A DNA stretch of 64,000 nucleotides from Closterium sp. NIES-65 (taxonomy: Eukaryota > Streptophyta > Zygnematophyceae > Desmidiales > Closteriaceae), in assembly GCA_948144175.1 (NCBI GenBank), contig CANXME010002409.1:2085001-2149000 (forward strand). Direction: 5' to 3'. Positions 42,020 to 53,821 of this stretch are shown here, piece by piece (positions within the stretch are counted from its first letter, which is position 1; each line of letters opens with the position of its first letter). The notes beneath the pieces were generated by a model, which saw only the letters and a program-made list of their open reading frames with translations, was not told the DNA's origin and searched no databases. The translations under genes were made by a program, and so were the position numbers.

Positions 42020-45000
42020 ATGGCTAGCCCTCCTGTCCTAGCCTTCGATACTGAGGGCCGCCCAGTGAAGTTCGACACCTGGCTTGATGACCTACACCTC
42101 TTCCTACAGCTCACTGCCAAGGAAGACATCTCGCTGTACGATCATGCCTTAGGCCACGCTACTGCTCCTGCTGCTACTGCTGACAGCACTGCCCGCTCAC
42201 AGTGGCAGACTCGTGACGCCCATACTCGCTTCGCTATTCGCAACTCTCTGCCGATAGATGAGCGCGAGCACTTTGGGCAGCACAAGACTGCACAGGCACT
42301 GTACACTGCTGTCGTTGCCCGCTACTCCTCGCCGGCCTCTGCCGCTCTAGGCCGTCTCTCTCTTCCCTACCTGTTCCCCGACCTAGCTTCCTTCCACACT
42401 GTCGCTTATCACTAGCTGATCTCATTACTCACCTCCGCACTAGTGAGGCTCGCTTCCGCGCCGCTATGCCTGATGAGTTCCTTGCCAAGAACCCACCCCC
42501 GCTCTGGCTCACTCTCTACCACCTAGTCACGCGCCTCCCTGACACTCTGCGCTCAGTCAGGGACGACTTCCTAGCTCGCTGCCCCACCGAGCTCACCACT
42601 GCCCTCCTCGAGAAGGAACTGCTTGCAGCTGAGGCTAGCATAGTCGCTGTAGGTGCCTCTCGCGGTGACCCCCGTACCCCGTTCTTTGAGGGGTGTTCTC
42701 CCTCCCCCCTTCTTCCCTCTGTCGCCTCTGCTGCTGCTGTCGACCTCCTTGGTGCTGAGAAGGTCGGGACTGCGTTTGCTTCGAGTGGGCGCCGCAGCGG
42801 CAAGGGCAAGGGGGGCAAGGGCGGTGGTGGTGACAGCGGGGGTGGCGGTGGTGGGGGAGGTGGTGGTGGCGGGGGGGGTGGCGCGTGGCGGTGGTGGGGG
42901 AGGTGGTGGTGGCGGGGGGGGTGGCGCGGGTGGGGGAGGTGGCAGCAGTGGGGGGGGGTGGCGGCAGCGGCGGGGGAGGTGGCCGGGGCGGAGGAGGTGG
43001 TGGGGGTGGCGGTGGACGAGGCAGCGGCCGGGGTTGGGGTGGTCGAGGAGGTGGTAGCAGCGGTGGTGGTCGTGGAGGCACTGGCGGTGGCCAGGGCCAG
43101 CAGCACACTCCGTCGCCCCAGGAGGTCCGTGAGTGGTACTCTCAGCACGGGGGGGGGGGGGGGGGTGGCCTTAGCTGCACGTATGTCATTCGCACTGGTG
43201 ACCGCACTGGCCAGCCGTGTGGGGGACCGCACGCCACACAGCGTTGCTTCGCTCGTCTGAACGACGCTTGGCGTGTTCAGTTCCCTCAGGCCACTGAGCT
43301 GCCCCGCTGGGTTGATCTCCTGAAGAAGGGGATTGATATTTATGCTCTAGACTTTGATGCTATTCTCACTGCCATGTATGTGATGTCTACTAGTGGAGAG
43401 GGTGCTGAGTACCTGAGTGTCCCGCCCGACCCGGGCATTAGGACTAGTGCGTCTGCCGCTCCAGGTACTCGCGTGTCCGCAACCCCAGGTGCTGGTGAGG
43501 CTGCTGCTCTAGGTGCGTGTACGTCAGCCCCCCCTAGTACTGTGTCGACTGCAGCACTGCACACCTTCACACTGGATTCAGGTGCCTCTCGCTGTTTCTT
43601 TCATGACCGCACTGCCCTTGAGCCCCTTGCTCGGCCAGTTGCTGTCTCCCTCGCTGACCCCTCTGGGGGTTCGGTCCTTGCGACCTCCTCCACTGTCCTT
43701 CCCTGTCCTGCGGTCCCGTCGGGCACACTGTCAGGTCTCCATCTCCCCTCGTTCTCTACGAACTTGGTGCCAGGTTGTGCACTACAGGACACGGGTGTTC
43801 ACCAGTTCACCCCTGCCTACGAGCGTGTCACACACTGCACGTGTGCCCGTACAGGCCGCCACTTGGCTACCTTCACCCGGCAGCCGGGGTCGGATCTGTA
43901 CACACTGACTACTGCCCCCCCTCAGGTCGCTGCGTCTGCGTCTGCGTCCGCGTCAGGTCAGCTGTCCGCCCCCTGCTCGTGTCGCTCTCTAGCGCACGAG
44001 ACTGTCCTCTGGCACCACCGACTGGGCCACCCGTCTGTGCAGCGCCTTCGTGCCATGCACTCCCGGTACCTTGTCTCTGGTCTTCCCAGGGTCCTCCCTC
44101 CCCTCCCACCCTCGCCTGCTCCTCCCTGTCTTCCCTGTGTCGAGGGGCGGCAGCGCGCCGCTCCTCACTCCTCCTCGTTTCCCCCGACGACTGCTCCTTT
44201 GCAGACGCTCCACATGGACGTGTGGGGCCCAGCCCGCGTCCGTGGTCAGGGTCAGGAGAGGTACTTCCTGATCGTTGTTGACGACTACTCGCGCTACACC
44301 ACGGTCTTCCCCTTGCGCGCAAAGGGTGAGGTCCCTGATGTTTTGATCCCTTGGATCCGCAGGGCTCGTCTCCAGCTCAGCGAGCGTTTTCACTCGGACT
44401 TTCCTGTCCTGCGCTTGCACTCTGACAGAGGTGGTGAGTTCTCCTTCGACCTCTTGGCAGCCTACTGTGCTGAGCACAGCATTGAGCAGTCGTTCACGCT
44501 TCCGGCCTCTCCACAGCAGAATGGGGTTGCGGAGCGCCGCATTGGCCTGGTCATGGAGGTCGCTCGTACCTCCTTGATCCATGCGGCTGCCCCCCACTTT
44601 CTGTGGCCGTTTGCGGTCCGGTACGCTGCGCATCAGCTCAACCTCTGGCCCCGTGTCTCCTTGCCGGAGACCTCGCCCACACTGCTGTGGACGGGGGAGG
44701 TTGGCGATGCGTCACGTTTCCGGGTCTGGGGATCTCGAGCTTTTGTCCGCGATTCGTCTGCGGACAAGCTCTCCTCCCGTGCTGTTCCCTGCGTCTTCCT
44801 CGGCTTTGTTCCGGACGCGCCTGGTTGGCAGTTTTACCACGCCACCTCGCGCCGGGTCTTGCCCTCTCAGGACGTCACTTTTGACGAGTCTGTCCCCTAC
44901 TACCGCCTCTTTCCCTACCGCACTGCCCCGCTTCTACCCCCGCCTCTCTTCCTCGCGCCAGGTGCTGCTGTCGTAGACCCCCTCCCCCCTCAGGGTGCCG

Positions 45001-45110
45001 CTCCCTCAGGTGTGTCTCAGGTAGACCCGGTCGAGCCTGTTGAGGTAGCTGTCGACTCTCGTCCTGCTGGGGGTGCTGAGCCTGGGGGTGCGGAGACTGG
45101 GGGTGCTTAG
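42020..45110 (+). pseudogene. Copia-2 gag, protease and integrase (frameshifted)
   Basis: Gag starts MASPPVLAFDTEGRPVKFDT. An 11-bp insertion near 42408 (TATCACTAGCT) shifts the frame and ends it at 42413. Gag resumes at 42466 (MPDEFLAKNPPPLWLTLYHL). A Gly-rich tract with G runs (42830-43170) holds a second shift. From 42885 the frame carries the zinc-knuckle-like CGGPHATQRC, protease LDSGASRCFF, integrase (WHHRLGHPS, MDVWGPARV, VVDDYSRYTTVFPL, SPQQNGVAERRIGL) and a TAG at 45108 replacing GAG within Gly/Glu-rich repeats. Confidence 0.93.
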
Positions 45111-48100
45111 CCTGGGGGTGCTGACTCTGGGGGTGCTGAGCCGGGGGGTGCGGACTCTGGGGGTGCTGAGCCTGTGGGTGCGGACACTGGGGGTACTGAG
45201 CCTGGGGGTGCTGAGCCTGGGGGTGCGGTGACTGGGGGTGCTGAGCCTTGCGGTGCTGGGCCTGAGGGTGCTACACCTGGACGCGACCTCTCCTCGGAGC
45301 AGTTGCGTGAGTGGTACTTACAGTACTGCAGCCTCCGGGGTGTTACCTCTGGGACCAGGCGCACTACAGGGACTGGGGCTGGTACTTCTCCTCCTAGTCG
45401 GGAGCTCCCCTCTCGTGAGCAGATCCGTGAGTGGTACGAGCGCCGTTGCACACTTTGGAGTGGTGCGCCTCGTCTCACGGACCCGGCTGCCCCTGGTGCT
45501 ACGGACCCGGGCGTTGGAGCTGCTGCTGGTGCTGCGGACCCTGGCGTTGGAGCTGCTGCTGGTGCTGCGGACCCGAGGGTTGGAGGTGCTACTGATGCTG
45601 AGGACCCGGGCGTTGGGGTTGAGGCTGGTGCTGCGGACCCTGGCGTTGGAGCTGCGACTGGTGCTGTGGACCCTGGTGTCGGAGTCCCTGCTGGTGCTGA
45701 GGACCCGGGCGTTGGAGCTGCGGCAGGTGCTGTGGACCCTGGTGTTGGTGCCTCTGCTGGTGCTGAGGACCCGGGCGTTGGAGCTGCTGCTGGTTCTGGT
45801 ACTGCCGCTGGGGGTATAGGTGCTGTCCCTGCTGTGTCTGGAGTCGCCGCGCGCCCTCAGCCGTACTTCGTTCCGCTCCTTCAGCAGGTTCTTGGTCTCT
45901 CGCCTCCTCCTGGTCCTCCTCCCTTAGCGTGTTCACAGCCTGTCCCGTCACAGTTACAGTTGCAGCCGGCCTCCCCACTACCTGCTCCTTCTCCTTACAC
46001 TGGTCCTACTGGCGGTCTTACTGAGTGTCGTGAGTCTGCGTCTCGCCCTGCGTCGCCTGTCCGTCCTGCTAGCGCTAGTGCTCGTAGTTCGCGCCAGCGT
46101 CCTCCCCCTGCCCCTGGCACGCACCAGATGTCTCTACGTCCGTCTACTGCTCCTCTGCGTGCCCCTTTGCCTTCTCCTCCTGCGTCCTCTCTTCCTGCTC
46201 TTGCCGACCCTGAGTCGGACTCTCTTCGTGCTGCCAGTCCTACTGTCACGCGTCTCCTTGCTACTGTTGTCACTGACCCTTCTTTCGAGTCTACTGCTGC
46301 GTCTGCTCTCGTTACTAAGCTCGTCGACTTTGCTGCTCGCTGTCGCTTAGACTACGCTGCTAGTCTTGTCGCTGAGTCTGAGTCTGTCTGTCCTCCGTCC
46401 GTCGGGGGTGAGTGTGCCCTTGGCACGGACGTCCTTGAGGACAGGCAGGAGGAGTTCCAGTGTCTGGCAGCTGCTTCACCTCATCTCGTGTCCGTACTGC
46501 TCACCCCTGAGGGAGACCCGGATGCACTTGACATCCCGACTCCGCGCTCTTACGCGGAGGCGATAGAGGGTCCCTACTCCTCTCAGTGGCAGGCAGCTAT
46601 GGATGCAGAGATGGCTTCCTGGAAGTCCACAGGCACCTACGTTGACGCTGTCCCCCCTCCTGGGGCGAACATCGTCAGTGGTATGTGGATCTTCAGGGTG
46701 AAGCGGCCGCCGGGTTCTCCGCCTGTCTTCAAGGCGCGTTACGTGGCTCGTGGCTTCAGTCAGCGACAGGGAGTTGACTACTTTCAGACCTTCTCCCCCA
46801 CCGCGAAGATGACCACTCTTCGGGTACTGCTGCACGTTGCTGCTCACCGGGACTACGAGCTGCACTCTCTTGACTTCAGCACAGCTTTCCTGCAGGGCAG
46901 CCTGCACGAGGAGATGTGGCTGCGCCGCCCACTTGGCTTCACTGGGTCTTTCCCTCCTGGTACCCAGTGGAGTCTCCGGCGTCCAGTCTACCGTCTCCGC
47001 CAGGCGCCACGTGAGTGGCACGACACACTGAGGACTACGCTTGCGGCTCTTGGGTTCGCTCCGTCTACTGCCGACCCGTCGCTGTTTCTGCGCACCGACA
47101 CCTCTCTGCCGCCGTTCTACATCCTCGTGTACGTCGACGACTTGGTCTTTGCCACAGCTGACACTACTGGACTCGCCTACGTGAAGTCCGAGCTGCTGAA
47201 GAGACACACGTGCACTGACCTGGGTGAACTGCGCAGCTACCTTGGCTTGCAGATCACCCGGGTCAGAGCACGCCGCACCATTACCCTGACTCAGTCACAC
47301 ATGGTGCAGCAGGTCCTTCAGCGCTTCGGCTTCACGTACTCCTCGCCTCAGGCCACTCCTCTGTCTACTCGCCACTCGCTCTCAGCTCTGCCTTCGGATG
47401 AGTCCGTAGAGTCGAGTGGCCCGTACCCAGAGCTTGTTGGCTGTCTCATGTACCTGATGTCCTGCACACGACCTGACCTTGCATACCCTCTTAGCATTCT
47501 TGCACGCTATGTTGCTCCTGGGAGACACCGACCACAGCACATGGCTGCAGCGAAGAGGGTGTTGCGCTACTTGTGCAGTACGTCGGGCATGGGGCTAGTG
47601 CTTGGAGGGCGGAGTCCAGTGGTCCTCACTGGACACACAGCCGCTTCTTGGGCTGACGACCAGGCTACGCAGCGGTCGTCACAGGGTTACACCTTCAGCC
47701 TTGGTTCCGGCTCTGTTTCGTGGCGGGCTACTCGCTCGTCTTCTGTTCTTGGCTCCAGTTGTGAGGCTGAGATCTACGCAGGGGCCATGGCTGCTCAGGA
47801 GCTTCGCTGGCTCACCTTCCTGCTGACCGACCTTGGAGAGCCGCCTCGTTCTCCTCCAGTCCTGTACGTCGACAACAAGGCCATGCTGGCCTTGTGTCGG
47901 GAGCAGAGACTGGAGCACAGAACAAAGCACATTGCTCTCCGCTACTTCCTTGCTCGTGAGCTACAGCAGCGTGGTCAGTTGCGACTTGCGTACGTGGCCT
48001 CTGAGGCCAACACTGCTGATGTCTTCACCAAGGCACTTCCGCCTTGTGATCATCAGCGCTGCTGTACCCAGCTGGGTCTTATGTCTGTCTTGCCTCACGT

Positions 48101-48113
48101 GCTCTCCTCTTGA
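45111..48113 (+). CDS. Copia-2 reverse transcriptase and RNase H part of pol
   Basis: Same frame as the upstream pol, after one TAG. A repetitive GGAEPGGA/GVGAAAGAADP linker is followed by RT (STGTYVDAVPPPGANIVSG, FKARYVARGFSQRQGVDYFQ, DFSTAFLQGSLHEE, YVDDLVFA) and RNase H (SSCEAEIYAGAMAAQELRWL, VDNKAML, ANTADVFTKAL) to TGA at 48113. The first RNase H acidic residue, GDASWADD in Copia-3, reads TAASWADD here, so RNase H may be dead. Without readthrough of the TAG this part is not expressed. Confidence 0.93.
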   Translation, partial: PGGADSGGAEPGGADSGGAEPVGADTGGTEPGGAEPGGAVTGGAEPCGAGPEGATPGRDLSSEQLREWYLQYCSLRGVTSGTRRTTGTGAGTSPPSRELPSREQIREWYERRCTLWSGAPRLTDPAAPGATDPGVGAAAGAADPGVGAAAGAADPRVGGATDAEDPGVGVEAGAADPGVGAATGAVDPGVGVPAGAEDPGVGAAAGAVDPGVGASAGAEDPGVGAAAGSGTAAGGIGAVPAVSGVAARPQPYFVPLLQQVLGLSPPPGPPPLACSQPVPSQLQLQPASPLPAPSPYTGPTGGLTECRESASRPASPVRPASASARSSRQRPPPAPGTHQMSLRPSTAPLRAPLPSPPASSLPALADPESDSLRAASPTVTRLLATVVTDPSFESTAASALVTKLVDFAARCRLDYAASLVAESESVCPPSVGGECALGTDVLEDRQEEFQCLAAASPHLVSVLLTPEGDPDALDIPTPRSYAEAIEGPYSSQWQAAMDAEMASWKSTGTYVDAVPPPGANIVSGMWIFRVKRPPGSPPVFKARYVARGFSQRQGVDYFQTFSPTAKMTTLRVLLHVAAHRDYELHSLDFSTAFLQGSLHEEMWLRRPLGFTGSFPPGTQWSLRRPVYRLRQAPREWHDTLRTTLAALGFAPSTADPSLFLRTDTSLPPFYILVYVDDLVFATADTTGLAYVKSELLKRHTCTDLGELRSYLGLQITRVRARRTITLTQSHMVQQVLQRFGFTYSSPQATPLSTRHSLSALPSDESVESSGPYPELVGCLMYLMSCTRPDLAYPLSILARYVAPGRHRPQHMAAAKRVLRYLCSTSGMGLVLGGRSPVVLTGHTAASWADDQATQRSSQGYTFSLGSGSVSWRATRSSSVLGSSCEAEIYAGAMAAQELRWLTFLLTDLGEPPRSPPVLYVDNKAMLALCREQRLEHRTKHIALRYFLARELQQRGQLRLAYVASEANTADVFTKALPPCDHQRCCTQLGLMSVLPHVLSS

Positions 48114-48611
48114 CCTTCTTTGTACTGTTACATATATATATCACTGCTCTTGCTTGTTTAGTCTTATATATATATATGTACTCCTGCATGTGAACTGGCC
48201 TTGTGGCCTTGCACTTGTGCTTGGATTGTGTGGTGACGTTGTGATCCACCCTGAGCTTGCTTTGTTTTGCTTTACTTGACTGGTCTTGTGACCCCTAGTT
48301 CTCCCCCACTTCGCCTATGGGGGTGTGTCAAACATTATATATGTTGTTGTAGTTGTTTAGGCTACAGTGGGTTAGCCTATAGGGGGTACACATTCCTAGA
48401 TTTTGATACTTGTACTCATTTTCACTCTTAGTTCATTCATTCTTGTTCAACAAGGTCGGCCTTGGTACGAGCAACAACATAATAATAACGACGGAAAGAA
48501 ATGCATGCAAGCAGGCCAGAAAGCCATATCCTAAATGGGGGCCAAAGAAGGGGTGTACCCAAGAATATGCAAGGAGGCCTCTTCCAATGCGGTCATGCAA
48601 GGGCGTAGGTC

Positions 48612-51494
48612 TCAGCCACGGAGGAAGGCAGCCACCGTAGGCTTCCTCTGCAGAGTGAGAGCGCGCCAGGGGCCAAAAGCCTCCTTGGCTGCCGGGCGGT
48701 GGGCCGTAACCTTCACGCGCGAAGCATGCAGCTCGGATTGAATGTGGACCATGGCACTGTCCAGGGCAGCGCCACAGGTGAAATCGCAGAGCGCGCACGT
48801 CCATGTCTCGACCTTGTCGTCCAACCCGATGTAGATAAGGCCTGGGTCGTTGCGGAAGGTGGTCGGCGCAGCGTGGTTTCCCAGGATGTTGCCTGCGTGG
48901 GGGAAAGAAATCAGAAACGGGGGGGAGCAGCCAAAAGGGGAGCAGGGTTGAGTAAGTGCCCAGCCACAAGGGGGGCGGGGAAAGCTGAGGGCTGTGGGGG
49001 AGGGGGGTGAGGAGAGTGCAGTCGGGGGGAGAGGGAGCAGACAGAGGAGGGTTCCCGGGGGGGGCTGTTGGCAGGGAGGGGCGAGAGTGGGGGGAGAGAA
49101 GGGTGAGGTGAGAGCTGTAGCTCTGGAAGATCCGGGAGGTAGTGTAACGGGGGAGGGGAGATGCCGAAATGTAGATTAGAAAGGGGAGCACGAGGGAACC
49201 AGAGCGGAGAGGCATGGAGGAGGTGAGGTGACATAGCTGGGAGGGCGGACGGGGATGGGGCAGCACTGGGACAGAGCAGGGTGAGTGAGGGCTGTGACTC
49301 TGGGAGAGCGGGGAGGTAATGTAACAGGGGGGGGAGGGATATCGAAGTGGAGAGCAGAAAAGGGAGCGCGAGGGGGCCAGAGCGATGAGGCAAGGAGAAG
49401 GTGAGATGGCGTAGCTGGGAGGGCAGAGGGGGGTGAGGCAGCAATGGGACCGAGCAGGGTGAGTGAGAGCTGTAGCTTTGGAAGAGCGGGGAGGTAGTGA
49501 AACAGGGGGGGGAGATGCCGAAATGAAGAACAGAAAGGGGAACAATAGGGAACCAGAGCGGAAAGGTAAGGACAAGGTGAGGTGGCATAGCTGGGAGGGC
49601 GGAGGGGGGATGAGGCACCGCTGGGACAGAGCAGGGTGAGTGAAAACTGGAGCTCTGGAAGAGCGGGGGGGTAGTGTAGCAGGGGGGGGGAGATGTCGAA
49701 ATGAAGAGCAGAATGGGGAGCACGAGGGGACCAGAGCGGAGAGGTAGGGAGAAGGTGAGGTGGCATAGCTGGGAGGGCGGAGGGGGATGAGGTAGCGATG
49801 GGACAGAGCAGGTTGAGTGAAACCTGAAGCTCTGGAAGAGCGGGGGGGTAATGCAAAAGGGGGGGGAGATGCCGAAATGAAGAACATAAAGGGGAGCCCG
49901 AGGGGACCAGATCGGAAAGGTAAGAACAAGGTGAGGTGGCATAGCTGGGACGGCGGGGGGGGATGAGGCAACAATGGGACAGAGCAGGGGGAGTGAAAAC
50001 TGTAGCTCTGGAAGAGCAAGGGGGTAGTGTAGCATGGGGGGGGAGATGTCGGAATGGAGAGCAGAATGGGGAGCACGAGGGGACCAGAGCGGAGAGGTAG
50101 GGAGAAGGTGAGGTGGCCTAGCAGGGAGGGCAGAGGGGGATGAGGCAGCAATGGGACAGAGCAGGGTGAGTGAGAACTGTAACTCTGGAAGAGCAGAGGG
50201 GTAATGTAACAGAGGGGAAGAGATGCCAAAATGAGGAGCAGAATGGGGGGCACGAGGGGGCCAGAGCGGTAAGGTAAGGAAAAAGTGAGGTAGCATCGCT
50301 GGGAGAGATTCTCGAGGAGCGTACCGTTTGCCTTTTGCAGCTGCGCGACCGAGATCACGTTCCGGTTCGTGAGGCGCTGCCGGCGGCGGGCTGCGAAAGC
50401 CTCGTGGTCAGACGCGCGGTGGTTGTTGGCGCACAAAGCGCACACGTGGCTGGAGAAGTTGAGCACCATGGGAGGCTTGTTCTCTTCCAGCGGGATTTCG
50501 GATGGAATGCGTTCGAAGTTCGGGTCGTCGGGGGTAGCGATTGGGAGCCCTGCGAGGTGCGTGAAGTATGTGTCCTCGTAGGGGTCTGAAACACGGTGGA
50601 AATCCGTCAAATCCGCCAGCCAGTGCGCGCCGTCAGAATCGGTGGAGCCGAGGAGATAGGAGCGGATGTCCTCTGGATCGAAATCCAGAGGGACGTTGCG
50701 AATGGACAGGGTGGGTGCGCCGGCAGCCTTGGCAGTAGTGAAGGCTGCAAACCTGTCCTCAAACACCTTGAGCAGCAGGGGGCGGGAGTTGGAGACTTTG
50801 AGGGTGAGGGGAAAGAGTTTGCGGAAGGCCGCCGCATCTTCCTGTGACGGCAATGAGAAGAGCAGGCGGCCATACACACGGCGGGCCACGCGGTAGGGAT
50901 CTCCTACGGTCTACTCGAAGGAAGGGATAATGCCAGCAGAGAAAATTTCAGAGCGGTGAGGCTCCAGCCCGGCTTCCGGGAGGAGAACATTGATAACCGC
51001 GCGGCGGCGCAGGGGGAAAAGCATCGGGGCAGCAGCATCCGTGCGCGCGCGCCGCAGATTGCGGGGGGCGCCGCCCGGGGTGGGCGAGGCGAAGAGCGAG
51101 GCGGGCAGCGTGGGGGCCAGGTTGGAACCTGAGGCAACGGAAGCATAGGCGGTTGCGCGGGTTGGCTGGCTGTTGGGAGGTGCTGCAGTTGCGGCCAACG
51201 ACGGTGCCAGGCCTAACGAGGGCGCAGTGAGAGCAGCGACAGCGAGGGGCGCGGGGGAGAGTGCAGAGAGCGCCGGGGCCGAACCGGAGGAGGTGGAGGG
51301 GGAAGGATTGGGAGCGGGACTGGCATCAGGAACCATACAGGTTTCTTCGCAGCAGGGAGGTCAGCAGGGTCTCCGAGGTGGTGGAACATGCCTTCGGGCA
51401 AATCGTCCACAGCAAGGTCTTCCCCGGAGGCAACAAGTGCTTCCTCTTCGGCAGCGGACATCGTCTGGTCGGAGTTGTAGATCTGCTCAGCCAT
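48612..51494 (-). pseudogene. Probable LINE ORF1: RRM-like and zinc-finger protein, interrupted
   Basis: From ATG 51494 (MAEQIYNSDQTMSAAEEEAL) the frame shifts near 51340 into an Ala/Pro/Ser-rich part, then meets a TAG at 50913-50911. It continues in frame as RRVYGRLLFSLPSQEDAAAF, PTLSIRNVPLDFDPEDIRSY, and a CALCANNHRASDHEAF zinc motif. About 1.4 kb of 178-bp repeats follows, then NILGNHAAPTTFRNDPGLIY and a C2H2-type finger (WTCALCDFTC...HIQSELH) ending at TGA 48612. GT at 50321 and CAG near 48905 would splice out the repeats in phase 1. That would suit a host gene better than a LINE, so both readings remain open. Confidence 0.6.
48990..50310. repeat. 178-bp tandem repeat, about seven copies
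   Basis: The segment CCAGAGCGGAGAGGTA...GGTGAGGTGGCATAG recurs at about 49199, 49376, 49554, 49731, 49908, 50091 and 50270, a period of 177-183 bp. It is purine-rich on the plus strand and contains a pyrimidine tract and splice-like signals on the minus strand. Confidence 0.92.
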
Positions 51495-52849
51495 AGTGCA
51501 AGGAGAGTTGGGGAGGCGTGGGAGATTGAAAAAAGTGAAGTGAATGTAGGGAGAAAGAAAAGGTCCGTTATATGTAGAGCGAGAGAAGGAGACCCCGAGA
51601 GGGAAAGAAGGGGCAAGAGACGAGACGGGCGGCATGAGCTCCTGGCAAGCAATGGAGCGTGGGTGCAGGGATCCCAGCAGAAAGCGTGAGCGGGGGGTGT
51701 GCGGAGAGCAGGCGGGAGGGGGATGAGCGGGGAAGGCGGGGAGGACCGAGCGGTTGCGAAAAGTACGGGGCCGTGACGACGGAATTAAGGCCATGAAACG
51801 GGGCTGGGAGCCTAGTCGGCTGCCCAAAACCTGGGACCTTACGAGGGTCCGGACGCATGCGAGCGAAAAGTGAAACTGGCGGCCTAGGCGGCGCGCCGAG
51901 CTTCCTAGCCACATTAGTGGCACGGCCGGAGGTGGCCAGGGTGGGGAGACGTGGGGGGCCAGCGCCGAGCTGGCGCCAAATGTGGGGTGGCAGCACCACG
52001 CAGGAAACGAGATGAAGTCAGAGACGCCATGAGGGCCGAGGCACGGAAGGGATAGGAAAATGAGGCGAGGAGCCGGAGATGGCGTTACGTGGGTGCGAGA
52101 GAATCCCGCCTGATAAGAGGGAGGAGAAGCGGGGGTCAGATTGGCCAGCAGCCTGAAGTGAGGGCTGGCGAAGCTCTCCTTTGTGATTGTTGTAAGGTTG
52201 GTTGGAGGAGGCCGATCGGTTGGCGTGGGCTTCAAACTTGCACAAACGAGGGTCTTGGGAAAAGGGGAAACGGAGGGGGGAGAGGGGGGGTTCACGTGGT
52301 AGATCGGGTGGCGTGGCAGGGGTGCGTTGGCAGAAAAACACGAGGGTTTGTGCAGGGATTTACGGCAAGGGAGCAGGGCTTCTGCAGGATCGGAAATACT
52401 TACCTGGCGGGAATGTTGTCCTGGGATGCTGAAGACGGGTGGATGTCCAACCGTGGAACGTAGAGCAGGGAAAACTACAGCGGTTGAGAGAGATGAGAAG
52501 GGGCCTGAGAGGGAGACGAAATCCTACCGGAGTAGGGGCGAAGTGGGGTGTAGGGGGGATAAAACGCGAAGTGTTAGAAAAAGGAAGAAGAAAAACAGCA
52601 ACTTACCTTGAAACGAAACTGAGTCGAGTAGAAGGAACCTGCCTAGGCGGTCTAGGGTTTGACTGGTTTCTGTCAAATTTATATGACATAGTTGCTGTAG
52701 GCTATAGTGGGGTAGCACATATGGGGTACAGGGTTTCTAGGGTTGTATTTGTACCCAATCTTTCCTTAGTCATTCCATCCCTGTTCACTTGTTTCACATG
52801 GTATAGAGCGGGTCCTTCCTAAGGACCGTTTTTTTTTAGGGCCCACCGA

Positions 52850-53760
52850 AGCGCGCCCCGAGGCGCGCATTTTTTTTTAGCGACCCCTCGGGTCGCCATT
52901 TCCCTCGCGGCCCCGCTGCCCCTCCTGATCGCGGCCCCGCCGCCTGCTTGACGCGGCCCCGCCGCCTCCACTGACGCGGCCCCGCCGCCGGCTCTGACGC
53001 GGCCCTGCCGCCCGCTACGTCGCGGCCCCGCCGCCTGCTTGACGCGGCCCCGCCGCCTCCACTGACGCGGCCCCGCCGCCGGCTCTGACGCGGCCCTGCC
53101 GGCCCGCCGCTGCACCTGACGGCCCCGCCGCTGCACCTGCCGGCCCGCCGCTGCACCCTACGGCCCGCCGCTGCACCCTACGGCCCGCCGCCTCACCTGA
53201 CGGCCCCGCCGCTGCGCCTGCCGGCCCGCCGCTGCACCCTACGGCCCGCCGCTGCACCCAGCGGCCCGCCGCTTCACCTTACGGCCCAGCCGCTGCACCT
53301 GCCGGCCCGCCGCTGCACCCTACGGCCCGCCGCTCCACCTGCCGGCCCGCCGCTGCACCCTACGGCCCGCCGCTGCATCCAGCGGCCCGCCGCTTCACCT
53401 GACGGCCCCGCCGCTGCACCTACCGGCCCGCCGCTGCACCCTACGGCCCCGCCGCTGCACCTGCCGGCCCGCCGCTGCACCGGTCGACCCGCCGCTGCAC
53501 CTGCCGGCCCGCCGCTGCACCTGACGGCCCCGCCCCTGCATCTCCCGGCCGAGCCGCCCCAGCAGCAGAGCCGCCCCAGCAGCCGAGCCGCCCCAGCCGC
53601 CGAGCCGCCCCAGCAGCCGAGCCGCCCCAGCAGCCGAGCCGCCCCAGCAGCCGAGCCGCCCCAGCTGCAGTGCCGCCCGAGCCGCTCGAGCCGCCGAGTC
53701 GCCCGAGCCGCCCAGCAGTCGAGCCGCCCGAGCCGCCCGAGCCGCCCGAGCCCTCCTTGC
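52850..53760. repeat. Copia-3 leader GC-rich array
   Basis: Units around CGGCCCCGCCGC(C/T)(G/T)C and CGGCCCGCCGCTGCACC, then CAGCCGAGCCGCCC repeats, filling the interval from the primer-binding site to gag. Confidence 0.9.
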
Positions 53761-53821
53761 ACTGCCCTGTCTGGTGAGCACTGAGCTTTACTCTGCGCAC
53801 TGCCCTCTCTCTACTGCTGTC

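Larger units (their letters stand above)
41210..48452 (+). mobile_element. Copia-2: Ty1/copia retrotransposon inserted in the LINE
   Basis: Identical 127-bp LTRs (41210-41336, 48326-48452; TGTCAAACATTATATATG...TTCAACA) and 5-bp duplication AGGTC (41205-41209, 48453-48457). Primer-binding site TGGTATAGAGCAGG at 41337. LTR identity indicates a recent insertion, although its ORF carries two frameshifts and one TAG. Confidence 0.98.
36190..52665 (-). mobile_element. LINE (L1-like non-LTR retrotransposon), split by Copia-2
   Basis: Minus-strand element with complete ORF2 (40519-36359), a 3' end rich in AATAAAATAA near 36190-36210, and a probable ORF1 (51494-48612). Copia-2 (41210-48452, AGGTC duplication) interrupts the spacer. 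No long poly-A or target duplication was found, and the 5' boundary (somewhere between 51.5 and 52.67 kb, where Copia-3 begins) is uncertain. Confidence 0.75.

Noticed and set aside
42516-43232. Minus-strand ORF in the Copia-2 Gly-rich tract
   Set aside because: Antisense of GGC/GGT repeats encoding Pro/Ala runs only.
48990-50310. Possible CRISPR-like array
   Set aside because: The 178-bp units are contiguous with no unique spacers; the context is eukaryotic and it is a satellite.
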